Below, piece after piece: positions 17,292 through 24,669 of a stretch of DNA of 34,638 nucleotides; within the stretch, counting starts at the first letter, position 1; each line of letters begins with the position of its first letter. Both the position numbers and the translations under genes were made by a program. Origin of the DNA: Hyphomicrobiales bacterium (lineage in GTDB: Bacteria > Pseudomonadota > Alphaproteobacteria > Rhizobiales > Beijerinckiaceae); NCBI GenBank assembly GCA_019247795.1, contig JAFBAK010000344.1, positions 1-34,638 of the forward strand, in the 5' to 3' direction. The notes under the pieces were generated by a model that made no database searches, had not been told where the DNA came from, and worked only from the letters and a program-made list of their open reading frames with translations.

Positions 17292-18146
17292 GTGCCGCCT
17301 GAAGCACCAGCAAAAGAAGCTGTTACGCCGGATGCGCCTGCATCTGCCGAAGCCGCGCGTCCCCTGACAAGTCGCGAGGTGGGTTCCATCGTCATCCTCA
17401 CCCTCGATCATCAGGCTTCCCGCAACTCTCTTTCCGAAGCGATGATGACCGAGCTGCAATCGCGGCTCGACGAGATCGCTCGCGATAAGACGGTGCGCGC
17501 CGTGGTCCTCGCTGCCGAGGGACCGGTGTTTTGTGCCGGTCACGACCTCAAAGAGCTGACGGCGCGGCGGGCCGATGACGACAAAGGTCGCCGCTATTTC
17601 GAGGATGTCTTCACGCGCTGCGCCAAGCTGATGCAGAGCCTCGTGCGCTTGCCGCGCCCGGTGATCGCCGCCGTGGACGGGGTCGCGACGGCGGCGGGCT
17701 GCCAGCTCGTCGCAAGCTGCGATCTTGCGGTTGCGAGCAGATCGGCTCGTTTCGCCACGCCCGGCGTCAACATCGGCCTCTTCTGCTCGACGCCGATGGT
17801 GGCGCTGTCACGCAGCGTTGCGCGCAAGCACGCCATGGAAATGCTGCTCACCGGAGAGCTCATCAACGCCGAGGACGCGGCGCGGATCGGCCTCGTCAAT
17901 CGCGTGACGAAAGACGGGGAAACGGCGCTCGAAGCCGCCCTCGAGCTCGCCCAGCGGATCGCGAGAAAGCCTCCCTCTACGGTCCGCATCGGCAAGGAAG
18001 CTTTCTATCGACAGGCCGAGATGAACCTCGATGAGGCCTACGCTTATACATCACGCGTGATCGTCGAAAACATGCTTTCCGCGGACGCGCGCGAAGGCAT
18101 CGAAGCTTTCATCGACAAGCGCGAGCCGCGCTGGAGAGGTGACTGA
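17292..18146 (+). CDS. Enoyl-CoA hydratase/isomerase family protein
   Basis: 284 residues of the crotonase fold. The oxyanion-hole segment is FCAGHDLKELTARR (~80-93), and the second is VDGVATAAGCQLVASCDLAVA (~129-149). The usual first catalytic Glu region has ATAAGCQLV in place of GxxxGGGxE, which recalls the ECHDC3-like subgroup rather than classical hydratases, so the reaction is uncertain. The C-terminus (ENMLSADAREGIEAFIDKREPRW) is typical. The GTG start at 17292 is supported by AGGTGAGG just upstream. The first ~30 residues are a low-complexity Ala/Pro/Glu leader. Confidence 0.9.
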   Translation: MPPEAPAKEAVTPDAPASAEAARPLTSREVGSIVILTLDHQASRNSLSEAMMTELQSRLDEIARDKTVRAVVLAAEGPVFCAGHDLKELTARRADDDKGRRYFEDVFTRCAKLMQSLVRLPRPVIAAVDGVATAAGCQLVASCDLAVASRSARFATPGVNIGLFCSTPMVALSRSVARKHAMEMLLTGELINAEDAARIGLVNRVTKDGETALEAALELAQRIARKPPSTVRIGKEAFYRQAEMNLDEAYAYTSRVIVENMLSADAREGIEAFIDKREPRWRGD

Positions 18147-18273
18147 GACGAAACCCTGCTCATTGCCCCGAAAGCGGCAATCCGCCAAACGCTTGACTGC
18201 CAAGGATCTGGAAGTCCGCCTGCGCACACGAGCGGAATGCTGTCGCAGTCGTGGAGCGCGTGAGCTACTCTAC

Positions 18274-18759
18274 TCAGTGAACATAATCGGGACCAACAAG
18301 GGCGCCCGTCGCCCTCACCGCGCCCACGCTGACATGGGTCGAGACATCGCCCATTTCAGTCGGTGTATGCGTGTCGATATAGACATCGGCGCTGGTCGCC
18401 ATGCCGCTCTTCGACCCGCGAATCACGGCGACGGCCGCGCCACCGAGCGACGGCGCGGGCGCGCCAATTCCCGGAGAGGGTGCAATAATGAGGCGGTTGT
18501 GCTTCGTGCTCGTTGTGCCGATTTCCACCCCGACCTTCCCTCCGATTCGGATGCAAGTGTCGGTATCCGCGATCGCCGCATATCCCGGCCCGTAAACGGC
18601 CGCACAGCGCGCGTTCCTCTTGGCTTCGAGCGCCTGCTCGGCCGGTGATTTACCCGAGGGGAGAAAAAGCGAATTTTGCGAAGAGCCGTCCCCGGCCCAG
18701 ACGAGCTGCGCCGGGAGCAAGGCGAGACTTAAAAAAACGGCCCTCAATAACTTTCTCAC
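18274..18759 (-). CDS. Stand-alone porin N-terminal fragment (Rhizobiales porin-like)
   Basis: 161 residues with a signal peptide (RAVFLSLALLPAQLVWA). CAAVYGPGYAAIADTDTCIR then IGGKVGVEIG strongly resembles the first strand and disulfide loop of Rhizobiales outer-membrane porins, which read CxxYGxGFxxIPGTDTCxxxGG. SADVYIDTHTPTEMGDVSTH resembles the following strand pair (RTxTEYGxLR in porins). Full porins are 350-500 residues, and here a stop follows after about three strands. The remaining 127 nt to the convergent hydratase gene cannot hold the rest. It may be a decayed porin or a small secreted relative. Confidence 0.75.
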   Translation of the reverse strand: MRKLLRAVFLSLALLPAQLVWAGDGSSQNSLFLPSGKSPAEQALEAKRNARCAAVYGPGYAAIADTDTCIRIGGKVGVEIGTTSTKHNRLIIAPSPGIGAPAPSLGGAAVAVIRGSKSGMATSADVYIDTHTPTEMGDVSTHVSVGAVRATGALVGPDYVH

Positions 18760-19012
18760 CTCGAGCCTCCGCGCGATCCCGCGATCCTGGGTACCGACCC
18801 ATAGCGAATTTTGGCTGCGAAGACGACCAAATTGCGACGAGGATTTACGGAGGAAGGCAGTGCAGGAGTGCAGGAGCGAAGAGGCCTACAACATCGGTCT
18901 CTTGAAGAGAGACTTACTCAACCCTGCCCCTTCGCCTTTCGCCCCTCGCCTCTCAATTGTCGTTCCCATCGGAAAGCTTGCGCTTCGCCATTCCACGACG
19001 CATCTAGCGGCA

Positions 19013-19429
19013 ATGTCGACTTTCATCGAGCATGCCTCGCAGCCGGAAGCTTCGCGCGATGTCGGCGCTGCCATTCGGCGCGGGCTTGCGGGTCGCTGCC
19101 CGCATTGCGGCACGGGGCGTCTGTTCGGCCGCTTTCTCAAAGTCGTTCCCGCCTGCGCCACATGCGCAGAGCGCCTCGACCTTCACAGGGCCGATGATCT
19201 GCCCGCCTATCTCGTGATCTTGATCGTGGGACATGTGGTGGTGGGCGCAATGCTGGCCTTCGAAACCTTCGACACATTCTCAACCTCGGCCCAGATGTTC
19301 ATCTGGCCGACCCTCACGCTCGTCCTCGCGCTTTTGCTCCTGCAACCCGTGAAAGGCGCGATCATCGCGCTGCAATGGGCCTTGCACATGCACGGATTTG
19401 GTGCTCCCCATCCGCTCGAGCATGAATGA
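19013..19429 (+). CDS. DUF983 membrane protein
   Basis: 138 residues. The N-terminus has a zinc-ribbon-like CPHCGTGRLF and a second CATC pair (~29-51). Two hydrophobic membrane helices follow (AYLVILIVGHVVVGAMLAF and WPTLTLVLALLLL) with the family's Trp/Pro-rich ends (PVKGAIIALQWALHMHG). Function is unknown. The frame is open far upstream, but homologues start just before the ribbon, so I use the ATG at 19013. In many alphaproteobacteria DUF983 sits next to a NUDIX hydrolase, as here (45 nt apart). Confidence 0.9.
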   Translation: MSTFIEHASQPEASRDVGAAIRRGLAGRCPHCGTGRLFGRFLKVVPACATCAERLDLHRADDLPAYLVILIVGHVVVGAMLAFETFDTFSTSAQMFIWPTLTLVLALLLLQPVKGAIIALQWALHMHGFGAPHPLEHE

Positions 19430-19474
19430 GACGCGGTAACCGCCGCGCTCACTGGTGGAAGCGAGCCTCTGAAG

Positions 19475-20224
19475 ATGGACGAAAAGCAGAGCCTTACCGA
19501 TCGCTTGATCGCGGCCGAGCATACGCGTGATCGCAGCTTTCCCAATCAGAGACCCAAGCATGCCGCGACCTTGATCCTTCTCGATCACACCGGCAGCGTG
19601 CCGACGGTTCTGATGGGTCGCCGCAACCCGGCGCACAAATTCATGCCGGGCAAATTTGTCTTTCCGGGCGGACGCCTCGATCCGGTCGATCGTCGCATGG
19701 GCGTGGCCTCGCCGCTTCCAGAGGCGGTCGAGCGACGCCTGCTCGCGCATCTCCCCAATCGCGGGCCGGTCACGGCGCGGGCGCTCGCGCTTGCGGCCAT
19801 ACGCGAGACCTTCGAGGAAACGGGGCTGGTGCTCGGCGTTCCCGGTCGTCTTGATGAAGGCAAAGTCCCGGAAGGCATTTGGCGCGACTACGCCGCTCAT
19901 GGCTTCGCGCCCGATCTCGCAAGGCTCAGCTTCGTCGCGCATGCGATCACGCCACCCCGGCGGCCGAGGCGCTTCGACACCTTCTTCTTCGTTGCCGATG
20001 CGACGATGATCGCGCATCGAAACTCCGGCGCGATCGGCCCGCAAGCCGAGTTCGTCGAGCTTGTCTGGATCCCGCTTTCCGAAGCCAAGCACCTCGATCT
20101 GCCGACGGTGACCACCGTGGTTCTCGACGAGCTGGACAATCGGGTGAAGGCCGGTTTCGGCCACGAACTCCCGGTGCCGTTCTACCGCGAGCTTCGCGGG
20201 CGTTTTCGCCGGGAAGAGAGGTGA
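19475..20224 (+). CDS. NUDIX hydrolase
   Basis: 249 residues. The Nudix region begins FVFPGGRLDPVDR (~61-73) and has the metal-binding RETFEETGL at ~109-117. A ~25-residue insertion lies between the Gly and the REx2EE part compared with the compact 23-residue box. It belongs to the longer family that includes CoA- and nucleoside-diphosphate-linked substrates, and the substrate cannot be named. It sits directly after DUF983 on the same strand and is convergent with proC. Confidence 0.9.
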   Translation: MDEKQSLTDRLIAAEHTRDRSFPNQRPKHAATLILLDHTGSVPTVLMGRRNPAHKFMPGKFVFPGGRLDPVDRRMGVASPLPEAVERRLLAHLPNRGPVTARALALAAIRETFEETGLVLGVPGRLDEGKVPEGIWRDYAAHGFAPDLARLSFVAHAITPPRRPRRFDTFFFVADATMIAHRNSGAIGPQAEFVELVWIPLSEAKHLDLPTVTTVVLDELDNRVKAGFGHELPVPFYRELRGRFRREER

Positions 20225-20290
20225 AAGAGGAGGGATCAGCGAATTGCGAGCGGTGAAGCCGAGTCGTTCCTGACTGCTCCGTGCTCTCTT

Positions 20291-20320
20291 TTCACCCTCT
20301 TCACCTCTTCACCCCTTCAC
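20291..20320. repeat. Four-copy TTCAC microrepeat between NUDIX and proC
   Basis: TTCAC occurs at 20291, 20300, 20308 and 20316 (spacing 9, 8, 8) in a pyrimidine-only stretch, in the ~100 nt between the convergent NUDIX and proC stops. A similar pyrimidine stretch with CGCC units is at 18926-18954, before DUF983. Function is unknown; slippage-prone spacer DNA is the simplest reading. Confidence 0.4.
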
Positions 20321-20325
20321 ACCCA

Positions 20326-21150
20326 CTACCCGGCGAGTTCCCGTGCGCGTCGGGACGCGGCCGCAACGGCCCGCTCCATCAGCGGGGCGAGCCCATCGCC
20401 AGCCATGAGGACATCGAGCGCCGCGGCAGTCGTGCCGCCGGGCGAAGTGACGTTGCGGCGAAGTATCGAGGCCGCAGTCTTCGCGTCGCGAAAGAGCAAT
20501 TCACCGGCGCCCTCAATGGTCGCACGCGCAAGCCGCATGGCGAGCTCAGCGGGCAGGCCCGCCTTGGCGCCGGCTTCAGCCAAGGCTTCGACGAGAAGGA
20601 ACACATAAGCCGGACCTGAACCGGAAACCGCGGTTACGGGATCGATGAGGGTCTCGTCATCGATCCATTCGACGCGTCCGATCGAGGCGAGAAGTGCATC
20701 CGCCATGGCGCGTTGGCGCGCCGTGGTGCCGGGCGCCGGAACGGCCGCAGTGATGCCCCGCCCCACCGCGGCCGGCGTATTCGGCATCGCGCGCACGATG
20801 CCCCCCGAAATGCCGAGGCGCGATGAGAGATCGCCGATGCGCTTTCCCGCGAGGATCGACAAGACAAGCGTATCGGTGCCGATGAGTCGGCTCGCGCCGG
20901 AAGCAGCATCCTCGAGCGTCTGAGGCTTGATGGCGAGGACAAGGGCCTCGGGCGAAGCGATGCTCTCGGGAGCCGCGACAAGGCGCACCTTCTTTTCGGC
21001 AAGAAGTGCGCGCCCGGCTTCATCGAGATGGGGGTCGACCGCCGTGATGCGCGAGGCCCCCAGCCCACGCGCCAGCCACCCGGCGAGCATCGCCTGGCCC
21101 ATCTTGCCGGCACCGAGAAGCACGAGCGAGGAAGGAAGCTCAGCCGACAT
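20326..21150 (-). CDS. proC: Pyrroline-5-carboxylate reductase
   Basis: 274 residues. The last step of proline synthesis is the NAD(P)H reduction of pyrroline-5-carboxylate. The Rossmann start LVLLGAGKMGQAMLAGWL, IVRAMPNTPAAVGRGIT, and the C-terminal DPVTAVSGSGPAYVFLLVEAL and NVTSPGGTTAAALDVL are all diagnostic. GAGGCGG lies ~7 nt before the ATG. It begins 12 nt after the pdxY stop, so it is probably the last gene of the leftward urate operon. Confidence 0.97.
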   Translation of the reverse strand: MSAELPSSLVLLGAGKMGQAMLAGWLARGLGASRITAVDPHLDEAGRALLAEKKVRLVAAPESIASPEALVLAIKPQTLEDAASGASRLIGTDTLVLSILAGKRIGDLSSRLGISGGIVRAMPNTPAAVGRGITAAVPAPGTTARQRAMADALLASIGRVEWIDDETLIDPVTAVSGSGPAYVFLLVEALAEAGAKAGLPAELAMRLARATIEGAGELLFRDAKTAASILRRNVTSPGGTTAAALDVLMAGDGLAPLMERAVAAASRRARELAG

Positions 21151-21162
21151 GATCCGCCTCTT

Positions 21163-22023
21163 TCATTTCAGGGTTCCGAGGAACTCGGCGCGAAAGCGCT
21201 CGCTCGGATGGATGAGCTCATCTTGTGCCTCGATGAGCAAGAGCTCGCGCGACCCCGCGTTCGCCGTGCGCTTCACGATCCCGAAAATGGAGCTTGTCGC
21301 AGCCGAAAGAGCATCGGGCACCGAGCGAGTGCGAAGATAATGCACGAGAAAAAGCGCGGCGAGCGCGTCCCCTGCCCCGTTGAAGTCTCGATCTAGTCTC
21401 GGTGTGCGCACGAAATGAGCCGTGCGACCGTCGGAGGCGACGAGATCGATCGAAGGGGCAAGCGTTCCTTTCGCGACGACCGAGGTGACGAGGATGATCT
21501 TCGGGCCGAGCCTGTGCAAGTGAGCGAGCGCCGTGAGGAGGCCTTGTTCGGTCGAGACATTCTGACCTGTCAAATATTCGAGCTCAAAAAGATTGGGCGC
21601 CACGACGTCGGCCGCGGGCACCGCTCGGTCCCGGAAGAATTCGGGTAAGCCCGCACGCACGTAGAAACCCGGCCCCGCATCGCCGATCACCGGATCGCAG
21701 CAAAAGAGCGCGCCCGGATTGGCTTTGCGCACCGCCGCCACGGCATCCAGCAAGACGGGGCCCGTCTCGACCGCGCCGAGATACCCCGAGAGCACCGCGT
21801 CGCAACTCGCGAGGGCGCCGAGCTTCGCGATGCCCTCGATCACGTCCGCGATTTCCGCGGGGTCAACGACTCGCCCCGTGAAGCCGCCATGCCCGGGATG
21901 ATTGGAGAAGGAAACCGTGTTCACCGGCCAGACCTCGACGCCCATTCGCTGCATGGCGAAAACAGCGGCCGAATTCCCCACATGGCCGAAGCTCACATGC
22001 GAATGGATCGAGAGGACGTTCAA
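21163..22023 (-). CDS. pdxY: Pyridoxal kinase
   Basis: 286 residues of the PdxY/PdxK ribokinase-like family, which phosphorylates pyridoxal to PLP. Signatures are VLSIHSHVSFGHVGNSAAVF, the substrate-binding NTVSFSNHPGHGGFTG, VLSGYLG, CDPVIGDAGPGFYV, and the anion-hole RDFNGAGDALAALFL near the C-terminus. The ATG overlaps the puuD stop by 4 nt. A PLP-supplying enzyme in a urate operon is unusual. It could serve an aminotransferase acting on ureidoglycine or glyoxylate, but none is in the window. Confidence 0.94.
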   Translation of the reverse strand: MNVLSIHSHVSFGHVGNSAAVFAMQRMGVEVWPVNTVSFSNHPGHGGFTGRVVDPAEIADVIEGIAKLGALASCDAVLSGYLGAVETGPVLLDAVAAVRKANPGALFCCDPVIGDAGPGFYVRAGLPEFFRDRAVPAADVVAPNLFELEYLTGQNVSTEQGLLTALAHLHRLGPKIILVTSVVAKGTLAPSIDLVASDGRTAHFVRTPRLDRDFNGAGDALAALFLVHYLRTRSVPDALSAATSSIFGIVKRTANAGSRELLLIEAQDELIHPSERFRAEFLGTLK

Positions 22024-23246
22024 GGCTCGCCGAGACTCGCCATCGCCCAGGCGGTGAGCTTTGCACGCTCCTCGCCCGTGATTTCGGTGAAGTTGCCCGG
22101 AGGCATGGCGCGCCCAATTCCCGCCTGCAGATAGATGTCGCGGGCGTGAGCGGCGATCTCCTCATCCGTATCCAGGCGCACGCCCTTCGGAGGCGCCGCG
22201 AGCCCTTCCCGCACCGGCTCTTGCGAATGACACAGGCTGCAGCGGCTGATGACGATGTCACGGACCGCGCCGAATTCCGGCTGTGCCATCGCGGCCGCAA
22301 ACTTCGGCGGCGGCGGACCCGCTTCGGCAATGTCGCGGCGCGTGTCGGGAATGGTCGAGAGCCATGCCGCGAGGATGAACGCGACAGCGGCGACTCCCCA
22401 GCTCCACCAGAGCTTCACACCCTGTGCATGCATGGTGTTGAAAAAATGCCGGATGGCCACGCCGATGATGATGACGAGCCCGACGATGATGAAGTTCCAG
22501 CGACTCGAAAAGGCGAGCGGATAATGGTTCGAGAGCATGAGGAAGAGCACGGGAAGCGTCAGATAATTGTTGTGTGTCGAACGTATCTTAGCTTCGCGGC
22601 CCAGGCGCGGATCGGGAGTTTTGCCCGCCTTGAGCGCCGCCACCACCTTCCTCTGATTGGGGATGATCACCATGGCGACCGAACCGGTCATCATCGTGCC
22701 GATCACCGCGCCGACATGGATGAATACGCCGCGCCCCGAGAAGACGAAGGTGAGCCCATAGGCCAAGGCGACGAGGAAGATGAAGACCGCGAGCGAAAGC
22801 AGCTTGTCGTCGCGCGCCAAAGGTGAACGGCACAACCCGTCATAGATCACCCATCCGGCGACGAGCACCCCGACCCCGATGGTGATGGCGGCCCAGACAG
22901 GCAAATCGAGAACGTGCCGATCGATGAGATAGAGTTCAGGATCGGCGTAATAAAGCACGCACAGGAGCGCGAAACCCGAGATCCAGGTCCAATAGGATTC
23001 CCATTTGAACCAATGCAGCTCCTCGGGCATAGCGGCCGGCGCCACATTGTATTTCTGCAAATGGTAGAAGCCGCCGCCATGCACCTGCCAGGCTTCCCCG
23101 CTCACGCCTTGCGGCAAGTTCGGCGGACGGCGCAAGCCGAGATCGAGCGCGATGAAGTAGAAGGATTCTCCGATCCAGGCGATCGCCGTGATCACATGTA
23201 GCCAGCGGATGGCGAAATTCGCCCAATCCCAGGCGACGGCGGCCAT
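22020..23246 (-). CDS. puuD: Membrane-bound urate oxidase with C-terminal cytochrome c domain
   Basis: 408 residues. PuuD oxidises urate to 5-hydroxyisourate and, unlike soluble uricase, hands electrons to a fused cytochrome c. The membrane part (residues 1-~310) contains about eight hydrophobic helices, and its start NFAIRWLHVITAIAWIGESF is a family mark. The heme c domain has CSLCH at 336-340 and a likely axial Met ~381 in RAMPPGN. AAGGAG stands 6 nt before the ATG. It is followed by pdxY (4-nt overlap); allC lies 85 nt upstream. This is the only urate-oxidising enzyme I see in the window. Confidence 0.95.
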   Translation of the reverse strand: MAAVAWDWANFAIRWLHVITAIAWIGESFYFIALDLGLRRPPNLPQGVSGEAWQVHGGGFYHLQKYNVAPAAMPEELHWFKWESYWTWISGFALLCVLYYADPELYLIDRHVLDLPVWAAITIGVGVLVAGWVIYDGLCRSPLARDDKLLSLAVFIFLVALAYGLTFVFSGRGVFIHVGAVIGTMMTGSVAMVIIPNQRKVVAALKAGKTPDPRLGREAKIRSTHNNYLTLPVLFLMLSNHYPLAFSSRWNFIIVGLVIIIGVAIRHFFNTMHAQGVKLWWSWGVAAVAFILAAWLSTIPDTRRDIAEAGPPPPKFAAAMAQPEFGAVRDIVISRCSLCHSQEPVREGLAAPPKGVRLDTDEEIAAHARDIYLQAGIGRAMPPGNFTEITGEERAKLTAWAMASLGEP

Positions 23247-23331
23247 GCTCTTCTCCTTAGGGCTCGATTCGGACGCAGGCCTTCATCCGTCGGCAAAATC
23301 CGATCGCAATGCAAGCAGCTTGTCGCCGAGC

Positions 23332-24669
23332 TCACCTCGACAAGGGCGTCGTGTCGAGCGAGGAAATCTGCGCAACGACCGCCGGTCGACCCCCTTGGGA
23401 AACGCTCCGCTCTTCTGTGGCTTCAGCGTGCGCCGTTGGACGAAAATGCAGGATGAAGTCGAGCATCACCTCGATGGCGGCCTGCGCATCCTCGACCGTG
23501 ATCGCCTCGGCTGGGTTGTGACTAATGCCTGCCTTACAGCGAAGAAAGAGCATGGCGACGGGACAAAGCCTCGCCATCGCCATGGCATCATGGCCCGCTC
23601 CGCTCGGAAGCGTGAAGACGCGATGCCCCTGCCGCGCAAGCGCGTCCGAGAGCTCACGCATCATGCCGGGATCGCACGGCGTCGCTTTCGCCTCATCGAG
23701 TGGGGTGAAGCCGATCGAAAGCCCGCGTTTCGTTGCGATCGATGACAAACGCGCCTCGACCTTGGCCTTGGCGCGCTCCCTCACCTCGTCGACCGGGGCT
23801 CGCAAATCGACACTGAAGCGCACCTTTGCGGGGATCACATTGATCGCGCCGGGCGAGGCTTCGATCACGCCGACTGTCGCCACGACATCGGGCGTGCGTC
23901 GGGCTTCGTCCTCGACCGCCGAGATCATGGCGGCACTCCCGGCGAGCGGGTCTTTTCGCCTTCCCATCGGAACGGTTCCGGCATGTCCCGCCTCGCCTTC
24001 GACGGTGACATTGAGGCGGCACATCCCCGCGATGGCCGTGACGACGCCGAGTGCGAGGTTCTCGGCTTCGAGAACGGGCCCTTGCTCGATATGGCTTTCG
24101 AGATATCCGCAAGCTCGGCGCGGATCGCGTGCGATCTTGCCGATGCCCTCGATGTTACAACCAAAGCCGCGCAACGCTTCGGCAAGCGAGACGCCGTTCT
24201 CGTCCTTGGCTCCAAGGCTTTCAAAATCGAAATTGCCGGCGAGCGCGCGCGAGCCCGACAGCGTTGCCGGAAAGCGCACCCCCTCCTCGTCGCCGAAAGC
24301 GACGATCTCGAGCGAGAAGGGAAGCTTGTCGCCGCGTCGGCGAATCTCGTCCGCTACCTCGATCGCGGAAAGCACGCCGAAACCGCCGTCATATCGACCG
24401 GCGTCTCGCACGCTGTCGATATGGGAGCCGAGGATGAACACCGGAGCGTCCGGAACGCTGCTCTCCAGGCGCCCGACGACGTTGCCGATATCGTCCTCCT
24501 CGACGGAAAGCGCGGCCGCTTCCATGAAGCCGCGCACCCGTGCCATCGCGCGCTTATGCGAGGGCGAGAGGAAGAGCCGCGTGATCTTCCCCGGTTCATC
24601 GGTATCGGCCGCGAGCTCATCGAGGCGGCGCATCACGCGCTCGCCGAAACGCGGGAAATTGTCTCTCAT
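23332..24669 (-). CDS. allC: M20-family Zn amidohydrolase, probably allantoate amidohydrolase
   Basis: 445 residues of the allantoate amidohydrolase / N-carbamoyl-L-amino-acid hydrolase family. Bimetal ligands appear in LGSHIDSVRDAGRYDGGFGV (His, Asp), FGDEEGVRF (Glu), SHIEQGPVLE (His), and GISHNPAE near the C-terminus (His). The lid domain GEAGHAGTVPMGRRKDP is typical. Sequence alone does not separate allantoate from ureidoglycolate or carbamoyl-amino-acid specificity. The 4-nt ATGA overlap with the allantoinase fusion upstream favours allantoate. The last ~35 residues are a divergent tail. Confidence 0.9.
   Translation of the reverse strand: MRDNFPRFGERVMRRLDELAADTDEPGKITRLFLSPSHKRAMARVRGFMEAAALSVEEDDIGNVVGRLESSVPDAPVFILGSHIDSVRDAGRYDGGFGVLSAIEVADEIRRRGDKLPFSLEIVAFGDEEGVRFPATLSGSRALAGNFDFESLGAKDENGVSLAEALRGFGCNIEGIGKIARDPRRACGYLESHIEQGPVLEAENLALGVVTAIAGMCRLNVTVEGEAGHAGTVPMGRRKDPLAGSAAMISAVEDEARRTPDVVATVGVIEASPGAINVIPAKVRFSVDLRAPVDEVRERAKAKVEARLSSIATKRGLSIGFTPLDEAKATPCDPGMMRELSDALARQGHRVFTLPSGAGHDAMAMARLCPVAMLFLRCKAGISHNPAEAITVEDAQAAIEVMLDFILHFRPTAHAEATEERSVSQGGRPAVVAQISSLDTTPLSR

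Noticed and set aside
17097-17543. N-terminal extension of the thioesterase to 289 residues
   Set aside because: It crosses the divergent promoter region and runs antisense into the enoyl-CoA hydratase; homologues start near MMSLADIR.
18162-18181. ATTGCC/GGCAAT hairpin after the enoyl-CoA hydratase
   Set aside because: 6-bp stem, 8-nt loop and no T tract, so too weak to call a terminator.
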